DNA from: Flectonema sp. DT1601
Lineage: Eukaryota; Euglenozoa; Diplonemea; Diplonemida; Diplonemidae
Length of the DNA stretch: 64,000 nt
Assembly: GCA_964019425.1 (NCBI GenBank)
Contig: OZ025788.1
Coordinates: forward strand, 248,001-312,000
Direction: 5' to 3'
Made by a program: the position numbers and the translations under genes. How positions within the stretch are numbered: position 1 is the first letter of the stretch; each line of letters starts with the position of its first letter. Under the pieces are notes generated by a model. That model had not been told where the DNA came from. It was given only the letters and a program-made list of their open reading frames with translations, and made no database searches. Shown here in pieces: positions 34,348 through 47,711 of the stretch.

Positions 34348-37300
34348 ATGAAATCGTTCTATCAGTCCCTTATTGTTGTAGTTCTCTTACTGTTCAAAAA
34401 CAACGAGGTAGGATTTGCACAAGAGATTCCGAAGATTAAATTGGTTGTCGATGGTCTCACAGAAATAATATCAACTTCGGATAGCACTGCAATATACGAA
34501 CCAATTGGAAGATCCGGGTATGACACGTTAGGAAAGACTTTTACATGTAAAGAAGGAAATGAGTACTTGCGTTTTACAGACGGCAATGCATCAGAGAAGT
34601 CTTTTCGAACGATGACTTTGATTTTTTGGATTCGTTCACTTCAAAAAACTTCAGACGAAGTTTCATTAGTATCCTTACAATACAACGACCATTCGGATTG
34701 TGGTAAATTAACGTTTTCTCTGCAATCGTCATCAACATTAACTGTACGCAGATGTGGGTCTGAAATTCTTGGATCTGCTAATTTGGGAACTGCTCAATGG
34801 ACTCATGTAGCGATTGTTATTTATGAGAGGTCGATAATATTTTATATTGACACCATAGAGTATCCCCGTATTCAATTTGATGTTGGTCCCATGTCTTTGT
34901 ATAATTTAACATTTTGTACAACTGATGTAGGACAACCATTTGTAGGAAGTATTGAATCAGTTCGATTATTTACGAAGGACTTACCGACTAGTGATATCGT
35001 GATGGAGTTCAAGGATTGGTGTACAAATGATTGTTCCTATTCTGGTGATGGTGTATGCGACGACTATGGTCTTCTTCTGCAAAATCTGTACGTCTGCGAC
35101 TATGGAACAGACTGCGACGACTGTGGAGTTCGACCCTACAAACGAGATTGTTACGACTACACTTGTACTACAAGAGGAAGAAGGCTTCGCACAGATGTAA
35201 CAGGTATGAGTTAATTTCTTGTATCGCATGCAAACTCTCATTTAGTGTTTTTTTTGCACCGACGAAGTCAGAGAAGAAATTGTTCAGATTAAAGAGCCGT
35301 TTTATTTATTTATGTCAAATGTTATCTATTTTCCCTGTGCGTCAGTGTTACTGTCTGCGATCAATAAAATATATATAAGGCTTCATCTGAGATGGTTTTT
35401 TGTTTTGTGTTGTTGAATAGATTATCAAAGACACCCCACTGGGACCAAGGAACACTCACTCTTAGTGTATCCTATTTAGGAACTGTGGGGAAGATATTTG
35501 TTTACAAAATATTATGTTTTTTGTTGTTGAATCGGTTAACCATTCTTATGATGCATATTACAATCTAATAATAAACACCACCAGACGTACGATGTCCAGA
35601 GAGCGGTTGTACTGATCGACTATGCTGTGAAGCTATATCACCAGACTGTGTTGGTCAAGACTACAGTATTTGTACTGACTGGGGACTAACAGTAGCCGAC
35701 TGTTGGAGTACTTTTACAGGAAATCAAGACTTCGTATTCATATTCTGTAGAGACATGTGTGGATTTTGTGCAGAGAAACACACTTGTCCAGTTGCTTCTA
35801 TTGAGGGAGCAGCGCCTGCTCGTAATTGCAGTGGGAAACAAGTAGTAGAAATTGACCAATCATGTGACTGGGAACCCTTACCTGGATACAGCTGTACTAA
35901 CCTACACACAAGTCAATGCACGGGATATGATGAGGAATTATCTTCTGTTCCAGAGTGTCATCAATCCTGGTGTGAGTTACCAAAGTCTCCAGAACTTGGT
36001 GTTACAATAGGACATTGTCATAAGAAGATTTCTGGAGAAGAATGTGTTCCTCAGTGTGGTGAAGGTTTTATACTCGACCCTGCCTACAGTCAAGATCCTG
36101 TTGAGATGATTTGCTCTGACGGACCCGAACCGGAGTCGTACTTCGGCAGCTATTTCGGAAATGGAAACGGAGCTTCTTACATCAGAATGTGTGCAGTGGA
36201 AGTACAGCGTTGTTATGTTACTGCTACTTCAGATGTTTCTGGAATGATAATGTCCTTAAGAGGAATGAATGTAACAAATATTACTGAAATATCTATTCCT
36301 TGTGGAGTTAGTAGATCTAAAATTATCTGGGCTGCAGATATTGAAAATGAAATCTCATCACAGCCTTGTGCTCCTTCTCTTGATGTTCTAGTTAGAGATA
36401 TGATAGAATTTGGTAATATTGGATGGTTTCCTTCTCAATGGTTGTTGTCAGCAATGAAGAATAGTGATTTGGAATTGTATTCTCCACAAGAATGTCCGGA
36501 AGAATGGTTTTCTAATCAAGATAGTCTTATTGGAGGAAGTTATCTCATGTTAGTTGAAATCCCATACTCAATCAAAGTTGATTCAATTAGGGTCACTGGT
36601 GGAGCTGAAGGATACAATACTTCAATTCTAGCTGACGGTTTTAATACGTCAGTCGGGTACAACATCGAAACACGAATTGAGAATCCTGCACCATCTCGTC
36701 ACTTTCTTGTTCAACTCCCTTCTTGTTTTGAATGTGAAATAACCATGTCAGGATTATATATTAAAGGCTGGCCTGTTCCTACTATACCGACTGAGTCTAC
36801 AGATGGTCATCTTGTTGACGATTCTGTAAAATATGATCAGGAGTCTTGTTTTGAAGGGTGTGTATTTGAAATGTTCATTATGTAAAAAAAAAACAAAAAA
36901 AGAAAAAAAAAACAAAAAAAAACAGAACATCAGCTACCATGACATTTGATACTGCTATCGACATAGTAGGTTATGAGATAGCCTTATGTGATATTTATTA
37001 TTACGATTTTGAAGGAAAACCTCATAATATTCCTAAAAACTGGACGCTGCAAATCGATAACAACACGATCCACACAATAACATTGACCACTGAAGATTGG
37101 TTAAGAGAAGCACAATACAGTAAATTTATGCAATTACCGGTGTCAGTCTCTGGAAAGACACTCACAGTAATGTTTGAGCCTGATAGTGGCGAGGACTGGG
37201 TTCGAATTGGTGAGGTGTTTGTTTATACCGAGTTAGAACAAAGAACCCCGCAGAATAGATCATCAGAGACATATTTTCTTGACTTGATTTGGTCAGACAA

Positions 37301-40300
37301 CCACTCCAGCAGTACTCAATGGGTAACCCCATCGTATATTATAAAAGAGAATGTGTTATTTATTAGAACATTTAATGAAACTGGATTCCATCAGAGATGG
37401 ATAGCTAACAACGTCGCCTCAGTTGTTGAATGTTTCTTCCTTGGTGGGAATACTCCTCAAGCACTTGTTGTTTTAAAGAATGAATCGATTATGTTGTTTT
37501 CACACTTCAATACGGCTCCAGTTTTAATTCCTGCAATTGGAGTTTTAGCAACGTGCGCTGATTTTGATGCTGACGGCATGCTCGATATCATAGTCTCAAG
37601 TAACTTAAGAATATCTACTCTGTATGGAAAGACACGTGACCATGTTCCCTTATATCAGTATAGAGATATGTCACAGATGTATTTTGTAACTCGTGAAGGT
37701 GATTTTGATTATGAGACTGAGACATCAGTGAGTTCAATGATAACTTTTGATTATGATAGCGATGGTTGGATTGATCTCTTCATCACATCATTTAATGGAG
37801 ATGATATCCTCTATCGAGGATCACGAGGTGGTTTTGAATTCGAAGGCAAGTTTGGATCAAAATCAATTTCCTCAACTGCATGCGATCTTAACAATGACGG
37901 CACCATTGACATCATTACAGTGTCTCCAGGAGTGACTGCTGTATTATTTTTTAATTATCATTCACACTGGAGTAAATATTCAATTCAATACCACCACGAT
38001 GGACATTCTGTAATGTGTTCAGACCTTACTTCAGATGGATATAACGATCTTTATATTTCTGGTGTCGGTGCGACTGATTTCTTACTCATGAATCAGATGT
38101 ATCATTTTGCTCCACCTTATGAAGAAGATGATCATATTTTCGTGCAAGCTAGAAATGGGCCCACTGATTTATCCATTTCAGCAACGTTGTTGTCTGATGC
38201 TGGACTTTATGTTGCGAAAAAGGGAGGTGCTGATCTGCTATATAGGATCAATAAAATAAATCACAATAGCGAGAATCGAACTTCTATTCAAATTGCAGTG
38301 GATGTTCAATTTAGAGGACAGAGATATGGTAATGGTGTAACTCTGACTTTAGTAAAAGATGAAGTAGTTGTTAAGAGAGCTGTTGTAGCAGTTACAGGGA
38401 GAGGAACTCAATCTGAGTATGTCACGCCACTGTCGATACCGATATTTAAAAACGAATCTTTTAACGACCACAGATGGCGGGTTTCTGTTCATTACGGAGA
38501 AGAAATTAAAACCGTTGATGTCATTCCTAACAACAAAATAATAACAATCGAACTGGCTGCTTCTTGTGACACATTCCCTCTTCAATATTGTACATTCTTA
38601 GCTCTTAAAGACAACTCTGATGGTAACTTAACTTGTTCAGGTTCTGTATGCAAAGAGTTAGACAAAACAACATGTTGTAAGTCAAACCCAAGATGTGACT
38701 TACTTTGGGATACAGTGAATGGTTGCAATAATGATATTGATAATTCAAACAACAAAACGGAATGGTGTTCAAGTGTCTCTGGTCACAACTGTAAACGTAG
38801 CTGTTGTGAACAAGGAATCTTTCATGACGTATGTTCGGATATTAGTTACGTAAACTGTGACATTGATAATTGTAAAACTGATCCTGAGAGGTATTCGTTA
38901 CTCTGTCCTGTCACATGTGGAATATGTGTGCCAGAACCTTTAATACCTCGCGACTATATTGATTTACCCTTTTCTGTAATTGGTAGTCAAGGTTACATAT
39001 CAGGCTCTTCTGAAGTCCAATTCGACAGAGGGTTCTTTGCGTCCTCTGATAGAACTTTAAATATTATTATCTCAACATTTAATAACGCTCCTGTATCAGC
39101 CATAGCTTTCCACAGTCAACACCACCAACTAGATCCTACCTCTGTTGATATCTATTGCAATACGTTGGGAGGAGTATTTCAACTTGACAACGATGTTGGT
39201 TCATTCTCTATCACTGATTTATTTATTTTTTCAATACCGAGGAGATGCTCATCATTAAATATAACTCTAAGTAAATCAACTGATGGTGTAGCTGTAAGAC
39301 AACTAAGACTGTACATGGGTGATCCTAAAATGCATTGCGTTGACACATTGAACTGGACAACTGGAAATCAAAGTTGTAAAGAATATGCGGAGCTTTACTG
39401 CAACGATAGTGTTCATGTACGTCCTATTGATGAACAGTTAGTTAATTTTCCATCTGATAACTGTTGTGCTTGTGGTAGGTTTGTACAAAAGAACACTAGA
39501 GTATGTGCTCGAACTGTTGGTAGATGGCGTGGTGAAGATGATGACATCTTATTCACTGTTGACTTTGTTGATGCCACGGATTGCTGCAAAGCATGTCGTG
39601 AACAGTCAGATTGCCGATACTGGTATCATTCATCAAATAGTAATGAGCATACCTGCATTGGATACAGAGACTCTAGAACTGTTACTTTTATGTCTCCTTC
39701 ACAGTCTGCTGAGGTAACTCACATCGCGGGTGATGTTTTCCCAGTTTCGGTTTGTACCTTTATTTTATACAATACAAAAAAAATAAATAAATAGAAATAA
39801 ATAAACAACTCAAAACAGCCCGTTCCTCGTACGTGTACAGATCTTCTGCTTTCAGATGATAAACTGAAGGATGGTTTACACAAAGTTTATCCAACAGGAA
39901 AGATGAATGATCCTCTTGGCTCTGAAGATATTAATGGAAGAGTAGCCTACTGTGATATGACGAATGGAGGTTGGCATCTGTTTTTCAACTACGCACATTA
40001 CTATGAGGATGTCGTTCTCAGTCCATTTGAAGGCGACGATGTGACAACTCTTCCTTTCGTAAACCATCATTCAAGTGTTTCACAACTTGGTTATACTAGA
40101 GATTCTATTTCAGCTGTGAGGTTCTTTTGTAACACCACACAACATAATAGAACAATGGACTTCTACACGAAGAGTGATGCTGTTATAAACCTCTCAACAC
40201 AGAATTGGTTTTTTGGAACAAATGCTGCGACTTCCGCAGGGGATTGGAGAATGACAACTAAACTTCAACATCACACAGCGCACCTCCCTGAGGGAGCAAT

Positions 40301-42944
40301 TGGAGGTCAAGATATGACTAAACCAATTAAGTCAAATAATAATATGGTTCTAATGGGTGCTTATGATTACTCTGGTTGGGTATGTGATGGTCCTCTCGAT
40401 GAGGGTGTTTCATTCCCAACATTACATCAGCTGTGGTTCAAAGGAATAACTGACTTTTCTGAAAAACACAAAAAACCATCTTGGATTCAAACAGTCATTT
40501 CACAACACTGTGGGAATCTAAACACCGACATCGAACTTCATGCTGAAGGGTTGCAGAGTTCAGTAGTCATGTCTCTGATTCCAAACTCTGATTCTGATTG
40601 GCTGTGTTTTGTTATTCGTTCTGAGACTACTTCGGTAGAGATTCTTTATAAAAATGATTGTAATTCGTCTCAACAAAGTAAAATATCAATTTACAACAAC
40701 GCTAACACTAATGTAACACAAAACTACACATGCGATGATGCACCTCTGGACATACAAACTGATTTTTGGTTGGTAGTCAAAAGAGGTTCTGAGAGTGATG
40801 GTGATCTTATTGTACGATCCAAGACAGGTAATGATTTAAATAGAATAGATTCTTGTGTTGTTCAACAGCCGAATCAACAATTAATTATAAACACTTCTCC
40901 TTCAGTTGAAATACCTTCTGAGTGTTTTACTCTTACTTGTCAACAAGGTCATCACGTCCTGCTTGATTGGGCCCCAGCAGCACTTTACTGGGAAGCACAA
41001 GTATCAAATGTAACTATTTGGGTAGAGCGTCATGGCCAGTGGTACAGAGAAGGTTTTTACGGAAGAGGCAAGACTGGATTCTCAGTATTGGATTTCAAAC
41101 CAGAATTGTTTAAAATATCAAAGCTACAAATAGAAGTGTCTGGAGGACTTCCTTACTTCAACCTACTTGGAAGTGGTGGATGGAATTGTACAGATGTCAC
41201 TGTCAGACCATGTAAAGAATCAGACTCTCACACATGTGATAAAGGTCCAGGAGGTCTTTGCGTAATCCGGAATGAAGATCCTGTTTGTGGCTGCAAGAAA
41301 TGGTACAAAGATGTTGGTTACGCCTGTCACAGTACTTGCGCACTACATCCAGGTTGTGGTAATGGTTTTAGACCAAAGCCACACTCTTCTTCCATTGAAT
41401 GTGGAGGGTGGAGTTGTGCCGATGTGCAGTGCTGTGAACCAGTACCTGAAACTACATCACCGACTAGCTCGACGCCAATTCCGAATATTGTGACGTCGGT
41501 GCCTTCAAATTTTGAAACCTCGTCACCGACTGCTGTTCCTAATACACAAGAACCTGTTGTAGTAATCAATACTAATATACCTAATAGTCTAATTCCTAGT
41601 GAGTCGGTTAGTCCTTCTTCATCACCAGTACCTGATACTATTACACCTGTTAATAAAACTTTAACTCCTGATATTAATAATATAGAGACACAGATCCCAA
41701 TTGTAAGTGAAAGTCCTGTTGTGATTAACCAAACCGAGAGTCCTGTCGCAGGAAATAATGAGACGGGGGTACCCATTGTGAGAATACAAACTGAGAGTCC
41801 TGGTGAGACTAAAGTGCCCGTCGAGACACAAGTTCCAACTCAGGTACCAGAACCTTATGTGAGTCAGTCTCCGGATTCTAAAGTTCCTACATCTGTACCG
41901 GTAGTGACTGAGTTACCGACTACTGTACCTACAACAGAAATACTAGTAACCAATACACCTACAGATCGTGTTACTGAGGTACCAGTCACTCTACCTGTTC
42001 AAACTATTCCTCCGACTGGCTCTCCGACTCAAACACCGACTCGCTCTCCGACTCAAACACCGACGCAATCTCCGACTAACTCTCCGACTAACTCTCCGAC
42101 TCGCTCTCCGACTCAAACACCGACTCGCTCTCCGACTCGCCCTCCGACTCAGTCTCCTATTGCTACGGAAATGTTTTTAATATTCGTCATGACTGGAGGT
42201 GAGTATGAGGTAGTCCTGATTGCTACCATCAGAAACTTCTTTGAAGGTCTCGAACTGGCCAATCCTCAAAACCTCGTAATAGAAATAGTTAGAAAGTGTG
42301 TCTACAACAAAGAGTTGGGAGATCAGCCATTTTATAATGAACAGACTGATGATTCACTTCCGTGTGATCGAGTGAAAATTGCATCAAATCTAAGCAGAGT
42401 TTCAGCCAACATCTTACAGTCTCAACCTGAAGGAAGAGTTCTAATTGAACTTCGTATAACATCACCAGATAATAATGACTTCAGAGTTATGAGAGGAGTT
42501 ATTAAAGAACAAAGTTTCGAAACGTCAATTAATAGACAATTAGCTTTAAAAGGTGTTAATGTTTGTGCTCTCGGTAACTGCGTTGCGTTGCCTACCACAG
42601 AAGATGATAACCAGGAAGGGACGAAGTTTTTGGTGATTATTGTAATCGCATCAGCGGCAGTTGTATTAATAATTATTTTTATTGTAATTCGATGTAAATT
42701 TCGTGGTACAGGTCCTCTTAGTAGGAGGGAGTCCGAACGCAGACTTCGTCATCTCGACTCAACGTATACTTCTGAGAGTCACACAGTTGATCCGTGCGAC
42801 GTTAGTCACGAGATGATGATGGTCCCACCTGCACAACCTCCAACACAATCAACAGATATTTGTATCTCTCAGATAGCTTTATCAATAGCTAATGATAGTG
42901 TTCAAGATATCCCTGTTGAACTACAAGTAGATGAACAGGAATAA
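34348..42944 (+). CDS. Giant mosaic type I membrane protein (LamG-like, LNR, FG-GAP/ASPIC, ShK, PAN, fibrinogen-like, EGF)
   Basis: Exons 34348-35203, 35585-36857, 36926-39749 and 39819-42944 join in frame to 2692 residues. Signal peptide ~1-24. LamG/concanavalin-type region ~55-215; LNR-like Cys/Asp cluster ~223-262 ('CDYGTDCDDCG'); sushi-like segment ~405-445; four FG-GAP/VCBS repeats ~915-1090 ('FDYDSDGWIDLFITS'); ASPIC/UnbV-like domain ~1160-1250; ShK-like Cys motif ~1345-1377; PAN/apple-like ~1569-1632; fibrinogen-like start ~1680 ('GRVAYCDMTNGGWHLFFNY'); EGF-like ~2120-2150. Then a Thr/Pro/Ser stalk ~2190-2433, a membrane-near domain, one transmembrane helix ~2586-2611 and an ~80-residue tail. 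Probably a surface adhesion or recognition protein; ligand unknown. Introns are 381, 68 and 69 bp; the first contains a dispersed repeat. Confidence 0.85.
35253..35400 (+). repeat. Short interspersed repeat inside intron 1, copy 1
   Basis: It shares 'GCACCGACGAAGTC' (one or two changes), 'GAGAAGAA', 'ATATAAGGCT' and 'ATCTGA' in the same order with 47072-47203. Confidence 0.65.
42007..42160 (+). repeat. Coding minisatellite (SPTQTPT-type) in the stalk
   Basis: In-frame 12 bp units of the type CCGACTCGCTCT and CCGACTCAAACA encode SPTR/TPTQ repeats. Because the unit is a multiple of three, copy number can change without breaking the frame. Confidence 0.85.
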
Positions 42945-44614
42945 ATACATCCGATCTGTAAGTCTGGTTTGTTGAATCCTCTTAACACTTGTCGTCTATT
43001 TTACAGGAATCTTTCCCATTAGACCCCCAGAACTTTATTTTCTCTGTTGTACACTGCTTAAAGGAATCTTTCGCTCTTGTGAAAGCGCTAATCATTCGAA
43101 GGCTTTGTCTGAACGGTTTTATTTTACTACGGATTCAGTAACGCTTCAGGCGGGCAACAGAGAAAAAAAAAATTGGAGTTAACTTGTTTGAAAAAAAAAA
43201 ATAACTTCGAATCTTAATTATTTCCCCACCCCTCTCTCTTCCTCACGTCGTTACTGTGCCGCTACTTATTTTTGGTAGCGTAGCACACGATATATGTAGT
43301 TCTTACTGTAACTAGTTCTTGTAGTCTGGAGTAGCTAAAACCTAAAACTGACTCATTTGAGATTTCTTTAGATTCTGCTCCTCACAGATTGATTGGTTAT
43401 TCGTGTTGCCTAAGTTTTGTGAAAAAAGCCCTTCCGATATTAATGCTAAGGATGATTAGGGGTGAGTCTGCCTGGTCATGTTCCAAGTTTTCTGTTTTCT
43501 TTCGTGGTATGAGGGGCATTAGACATATGTGATTATTTTATGAAGAAAGGTTGTATATATGGAATAGAAAAGATATTTTATTCCATCTCCGCTTCCCCGA
43601 TCATTTCTTGTTTTCAACCTGTTAGTCTTCAAAGTGGACAGCTGGGAATTTATCCTTCCAGCCAAAATAAAACACAATCTCCGTATCCATACCCCGCGCA
43701 GTCATCATCAGTTCTGGGCTTGCTAAGTAGTATTTTTTTCCGGATGAGGGAATGGTCCGAAGAAAGATTTATTATTTTTTTTTTAATTCCAAAACCATCC
43801 ATTATTTGTTTGTTGCCCTTACGATTTTTTGCATTTGATTATTTCGATCGACTGATAATTAATACTAACATTTCTTCCCTAATGTAATGAGGTAGTTTTT
43901 TTTTTCTTGTCTTGTGCTGTTCCCTTTGTTTTATGGAACAGCAGAACAATCGCGTTTTTTTTATAAACTTTTTTTTATTTTTTAATTTAGTACACAATCT
44001 TTTTATTTACTAATACAATAACCTTTCTTCTCTTGTATTGATGTGGTAGTTTTTTTTTTTGTTTTGAGTCAAATCTTGTTGGTGCTGTAGTGGTATCACG
44101 TGCATATCTATCCGCAGTTAGGGGGATTTTCTGAAGAAAAACCCATTTCAAGAAGTGGTTAAAGCAGCCACTTGTCTACTACAGGTGATCATGAGTAAGT
44201 TGTTGGACAAAATCTACATCATCAATTATTTGAATTTTTCTGGCCTATCAGAGTTTCTGGTTCTAAGGAAGATGTGTGAACAGTAATTTTTTTTTTTTTT
44301 TTTGTTCTCTTTTATTCAATACACGCTTTTCTAAGTTTTTTTTTTTTTTTTTTTTTTACACATTAAAATCGTTTCTTATGTCGTCTTAATGATGGCCTCA
44401 TTCCTTCCCTGCCTTTTTTTTTGTTTAGTAATGCAAGCAATTTGTTTAATTTGGCGTTTTTTTTTTTTTTTAAAAAAATTATTTTATTGTGTTTTAACAA
44501 AAGATATATTTCAACTTCTCTTTACAGCAAAATAACTTATTGATGAATGGACGAGGGAGGATAAGTAATGTAATGTTTTTTTCCTTTTTACAGCTCTGTA
44601 GAAAAGTAAGAATC
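42945..44614. other. Intergenic, T-rich, with small hairpins
   Basis: No gene recognised. Hairpins CGCTAC-TTATTTTTG-GTAGCG (~43261-43282) and CTGTTCC/GGAACAG (~43917-43941) are seen. A TGAGGTAG/TGTGGTAG plus T-run motif occurs at ~43889 and ~44041. Confidence 0.45.
44576..44593 (+). promoter_or_regulatory. Predicted splice acceptor before the cyclase-like gene
   Basis: T-rich tract ending CAG, 21 bases before the ATG at 44615. It excludes the upstream in-frame ATG at 44540 from the mature message, which decided the start. Confidence 0.5.
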
Positions 44615-46366
44615 ATGTCGGACATAATTAATCGTTTGGCATGTTGTCTTCCATGGTTTTATAAGAGGGCTGTTCTTTCGACTGACACTTCGCTTCAAGT
44701 TAAACGCAAGCAGACTTTAATAATGCTTTCAGTTGTTGCTCTGGGTTGTTCAATAGCTGCACTGGGTCATGTCCACAGGTGGAGTTTATTATTAGCATCA
44801 GCCATCAGTGTTATAATTATATCTATAATTACTCTGATAGCCTTAATCTGTTTTAAAAAAGTTCCGACTGATCATTTCTTAGAATTAGTAATTGCAAATT
44901 ATGGTTTGTGTATCTTGCCTCTCGATATCAGTGCTTCGATCTTGATTGCACCCAGAGCATGGCCGATATTTATTGTGCTCGTCGACATTCTACTTGTGTG
45001 TGAAGGACGAGTTCGAAGCACTCTTGGCATTGTAATTTTCTGTTGCATATATCAATTAGTTATTGCAATTGAGGAAAGTCAAAGGTTTGGGTTATTAGAT
45101 TTCGACTACGGGGATACTTACACCTACGAAAAACGTTTACTTGGAACTTGTAATTGTGATAAGCTGCCATGTCCTTACAGCATTGCGAGTGCATTGTTTA
45201 ATGTTCTTTGTTTACAATATACCGTATTCTTAGTTGATTTTTTTTGCACTCGGGGATTTGCATTATCTGTGATTGAAGAAAAGAACCTCGTAATCGCTTC
45301 TATAAACACCGCAAATGACATTGCGACATCGCTGGCGATGTTTGACTTGGTATTAGCGAGGAGTTTACTTGACGATGCTATGATTCCGAATGAATTAAAA
45401 ATAGCTTTTGAAAAACTTATTTCTAATTTAGAATCGTATAAACCGTACCTTCCACAGTCCTGTTTACCATTCGAGTGTGACTCAGAAGAGGTAGCCAGCT
45501 CTCGTCAAGATGATTCTCTGAGTGGAGCCAGTGATACTAGTTATGTATCGGACCCTTTGAAAGAATCAAAAGCAACAAAAAGGATTCCGATGACCCTAAC
45601 TAAAACAGAAGTGTCTTCTCTTGCTGTTAATATACGAAACTCTTCTACCTTATTAGAGGATTTACAGCTTTTTGAACAACTTGTATCTTCACTCGTAAGC
45701 ACATCATCTGAAATAGTATTACGTTGCAGAGGTACAACTGATTTATTTTTAGGAGACAGAGTGTATGCAAACTTTGGAGGATCAAGGACAAACTGTAGAC
45801 ACATTGCTTATTGTCTTGAAGCTGGTACTGAGTTGTCAAGGAGTTCAGAAAAATTGCTTTTAAATTTTCAGCCAACTGCCGGTACACTATCAACAAACAT
45901 AGCAATGACAACAGGTCAAGTAGCATGTGGCGATCTCGGGAGTAAAGACTTTCTTAGGTTTAGTTATATCGGAAACCTTTCAACTTGGTTGTGTGTTGTT
46001 GAACGCACTGGTTCGATTCTCGGGATACCATTATTGACAGATCGTAATCTTTTTAAACATGCGAAACACGTCAATGAGTGTCGTATCGTACTACAACACG
46101 TCGAATACGAGGGTGATATTCATTGTCTTTACGAAGTGATAACTCGCAGTCTTGATAATGTAGAAGGCGAGTGGATGTATCAACTACAGCAACATGGAGC
46201 TGGCGTGTGGGATCATTTCAATTCTGTTGGTAGTATTGTCATGGGAATCGCAATGGGAAAAAAACCAAAAATAGAAGACATAATTGGAGATGGACCTTTC
46301 TACCATAAACTACGAACAATAATAAAAGAAGGACCACCAGATCCCCTGCTCTTTTCAAAACGCTGA
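44615..46366 (+). CDS. Six-helix membrane protein with a divergent nucleotide-cyclase-like domain
   Basis: 583 residues. About six hydrophobic helices fill residues ~30-230. A helical linker ('EEKNLVIASINTANDIATSL') leads to 'YKPYLPQSCLPF', a phrase typical of the stretch before class III cyclase domains in protists. Residues ~325-510 follow the cyclase order: 'SLAVNIRNS' where the first metal-binding Asp (ADI) would stand, 'LFLGDRVYANFGG', 'MTTGQVACGDLG' and 'FSYIGNLSTWLC', where YTVIGDTVN is usual. Two key Asp positions are Asn, so ATP/GTP cyclisation is doubtful; it may be a pseudo-enzyme or regulatory sensor. No ligand domain is recognised. An upstream in-frame ATG at 44540 would add 25 residues but precedes the acceptor. 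Confidence 0.65.
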   Translation: MSDIINRLACCLPWFYKRAVLSTDTSLQVKRKQTLIMLSVVALGCSIAALGHVHRWSLLLASAISVIIISIITLIALICFKKVPTDHFLELVIANYGLCILPLDISASILIAPRAWPIFIVLVDILLVCEGRVRSTLGIVIFCCIYQLVIAIEESQRFGLLDFDYGDTYTYEKRLLGTCNCDKLPCPYSIASALFNVLCLQYTVFLVDFFCTRGFALSVIEEKNLVIASINTANDIATSLAMFDLVLARSLLDDAMIPNELKIAFEKLISNLESYKPYLPQSCLPFECDSEEVASSRQDDSLSGASDTSYVSDPLKESKATKRIPMTLTKTEVSSLAVNIRNSSTLLEDLQLFEQLVSSLVSTSSEIVLRCRGTTDLFLGDRVYANFGGSRTNCRHIAYCLEAGTELSRSSEKLLLNFQPTAGTLSTNIAMTTGQVACGDLGSKDFLRFSYIGNLSTWLCVVERTGSILGIPLLTDRNLFKHAKHVNECRIVLQHVEYEGDIHCLYEVITRSLDNVEGEWMYQLQQHGAGVWDHFNSVGSIVMGIAMGKKPKIEDIIGDGPFYHKLRTIIKEGPPDPLLFSKR

Positions 46367-46785
46367 TTCTGTCTTCTTCTGGGCATCCCTTTCGTTTGAC
46401 GGTATCATTGTTGACTACCAATCGGTTGGATTAAAGAATAGTCGGCACACATGTCAATTAGTTTACTAATCATTTCGGATGTATGTTCTTTCGTGGTTGC
46501 ATCATCTCCTTCTGTAAATAAGAAAGTCACGGTGCTCTGCTATTGCAATTCTGTGACGAATATGTCACTAATCAATGCAAAGGAACTTAATTATCACTCG
46601 TGGCCTCCGAATCCCGTGTTGTTCGTTTCTCTTTATCTGCTTAAGTTGGGACTCATTACAAGTCATGTTTGTCTCTCTTTTGAGAATTTTCATTTTCCAA
46701 ACAATTTCACATTTGATATTCCCTTTGTACCTCCTGAAAGTTAGACATGATCTGATGCTCAGCTTGATAAGGTTATATTTTTCCT

Positions 46786-46820
<35 letters not shown>

Positions 46821-47711
46821 AGTCGTTGGCATTTTGTGTTTGTGTTTGTTTTTTCCTTAACCGACACGCATTGTATCCCCTGGGAAGCTGGGGAATTGAT
46901 ACTTCCAACCGAAGCTATAAAAACCCAATTATTACCGTGATTGGGTCCTCTACTAGTGCGGGTTACTCGGACCCCACAGTCATCAGTTCTTGTTTTACAC
47001 ATGAGAACACTTCATTTACACTATCTTATCTTATTTCCTTAATTACAATTTTTTTCTTTCTTTTTTTTTTTTTTGTACCGACGTAGTCGGAGAAGAAGCA
47101 ATTCAGATGCTAACTAACTAATTCAGATTGAAAGCCGATATTTCTTATGGTTGTGACTTAGTTCTCTGTGTGACAGATATAAGGCTGATCTGAATGGGTT
47201 TTTATTTACAATAAAAAAAAAAAAAAACCGCGAACCCATTTTTTTTGTTAGGAAGAAGTTTTTCTTTCTTACTTTGACATACATTGCTTATGTACTAACT
47301 CAAAGGATTATCCTATCTTCGCATTATGATTCTCGTTAATGCGCATATCTTTTTATAGTTTAGTTTGTTAATTCCGTAACAACATTATTTGTTTTATAGT
47401 TCCTGATTCCTAAATAAATAACATAATTTATTAAATAGGTGAAAATTCTTATGTTATAATTAAAGTGAGTATTTGCTATCCCGTTCTGGCAAGATTCTGA
47501 TGAATTATTATTAGATTAAGGCTCCTGGAACAGTAGAACATTTTTTTTTTTTTTTTTTTAAATTTCATATCACTGCGATTCCTCAATACTTATTGTGTCA
47601 TACAGGTGACTTATAGAAAGATTGTCAATCAGCTGTCTTTGAATAATAGATCCTTAGCCTTTGTGACATTAAAAAAAAAAAAAAATTAAATAATACAACA
47701 GATCTTTACAC
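46367..47711. other. Intergenic with a short interspersed repeat and long T run
   Basis: It contains a T run at 46786-46818 and the interspersed repeat at 47072-47203. Short open frames here have no support. Confidence 0.5.
47072..47203 (+). repeat. Short interspersed repeat, copy 2
   Basis: Diverged copy of 35253-35400 with the same block order; followed by an A run. It has no pol III boxes that I can recognise. Confidence 0.65.

Noticed and set aside
41327-41776. Minus-strand frame of 149 codons
   Set aside because: It is the complement of the Thr/Pro-rich stalk and EGF-like region of the surface protein; low-complexity coding often opens the opposite strand.
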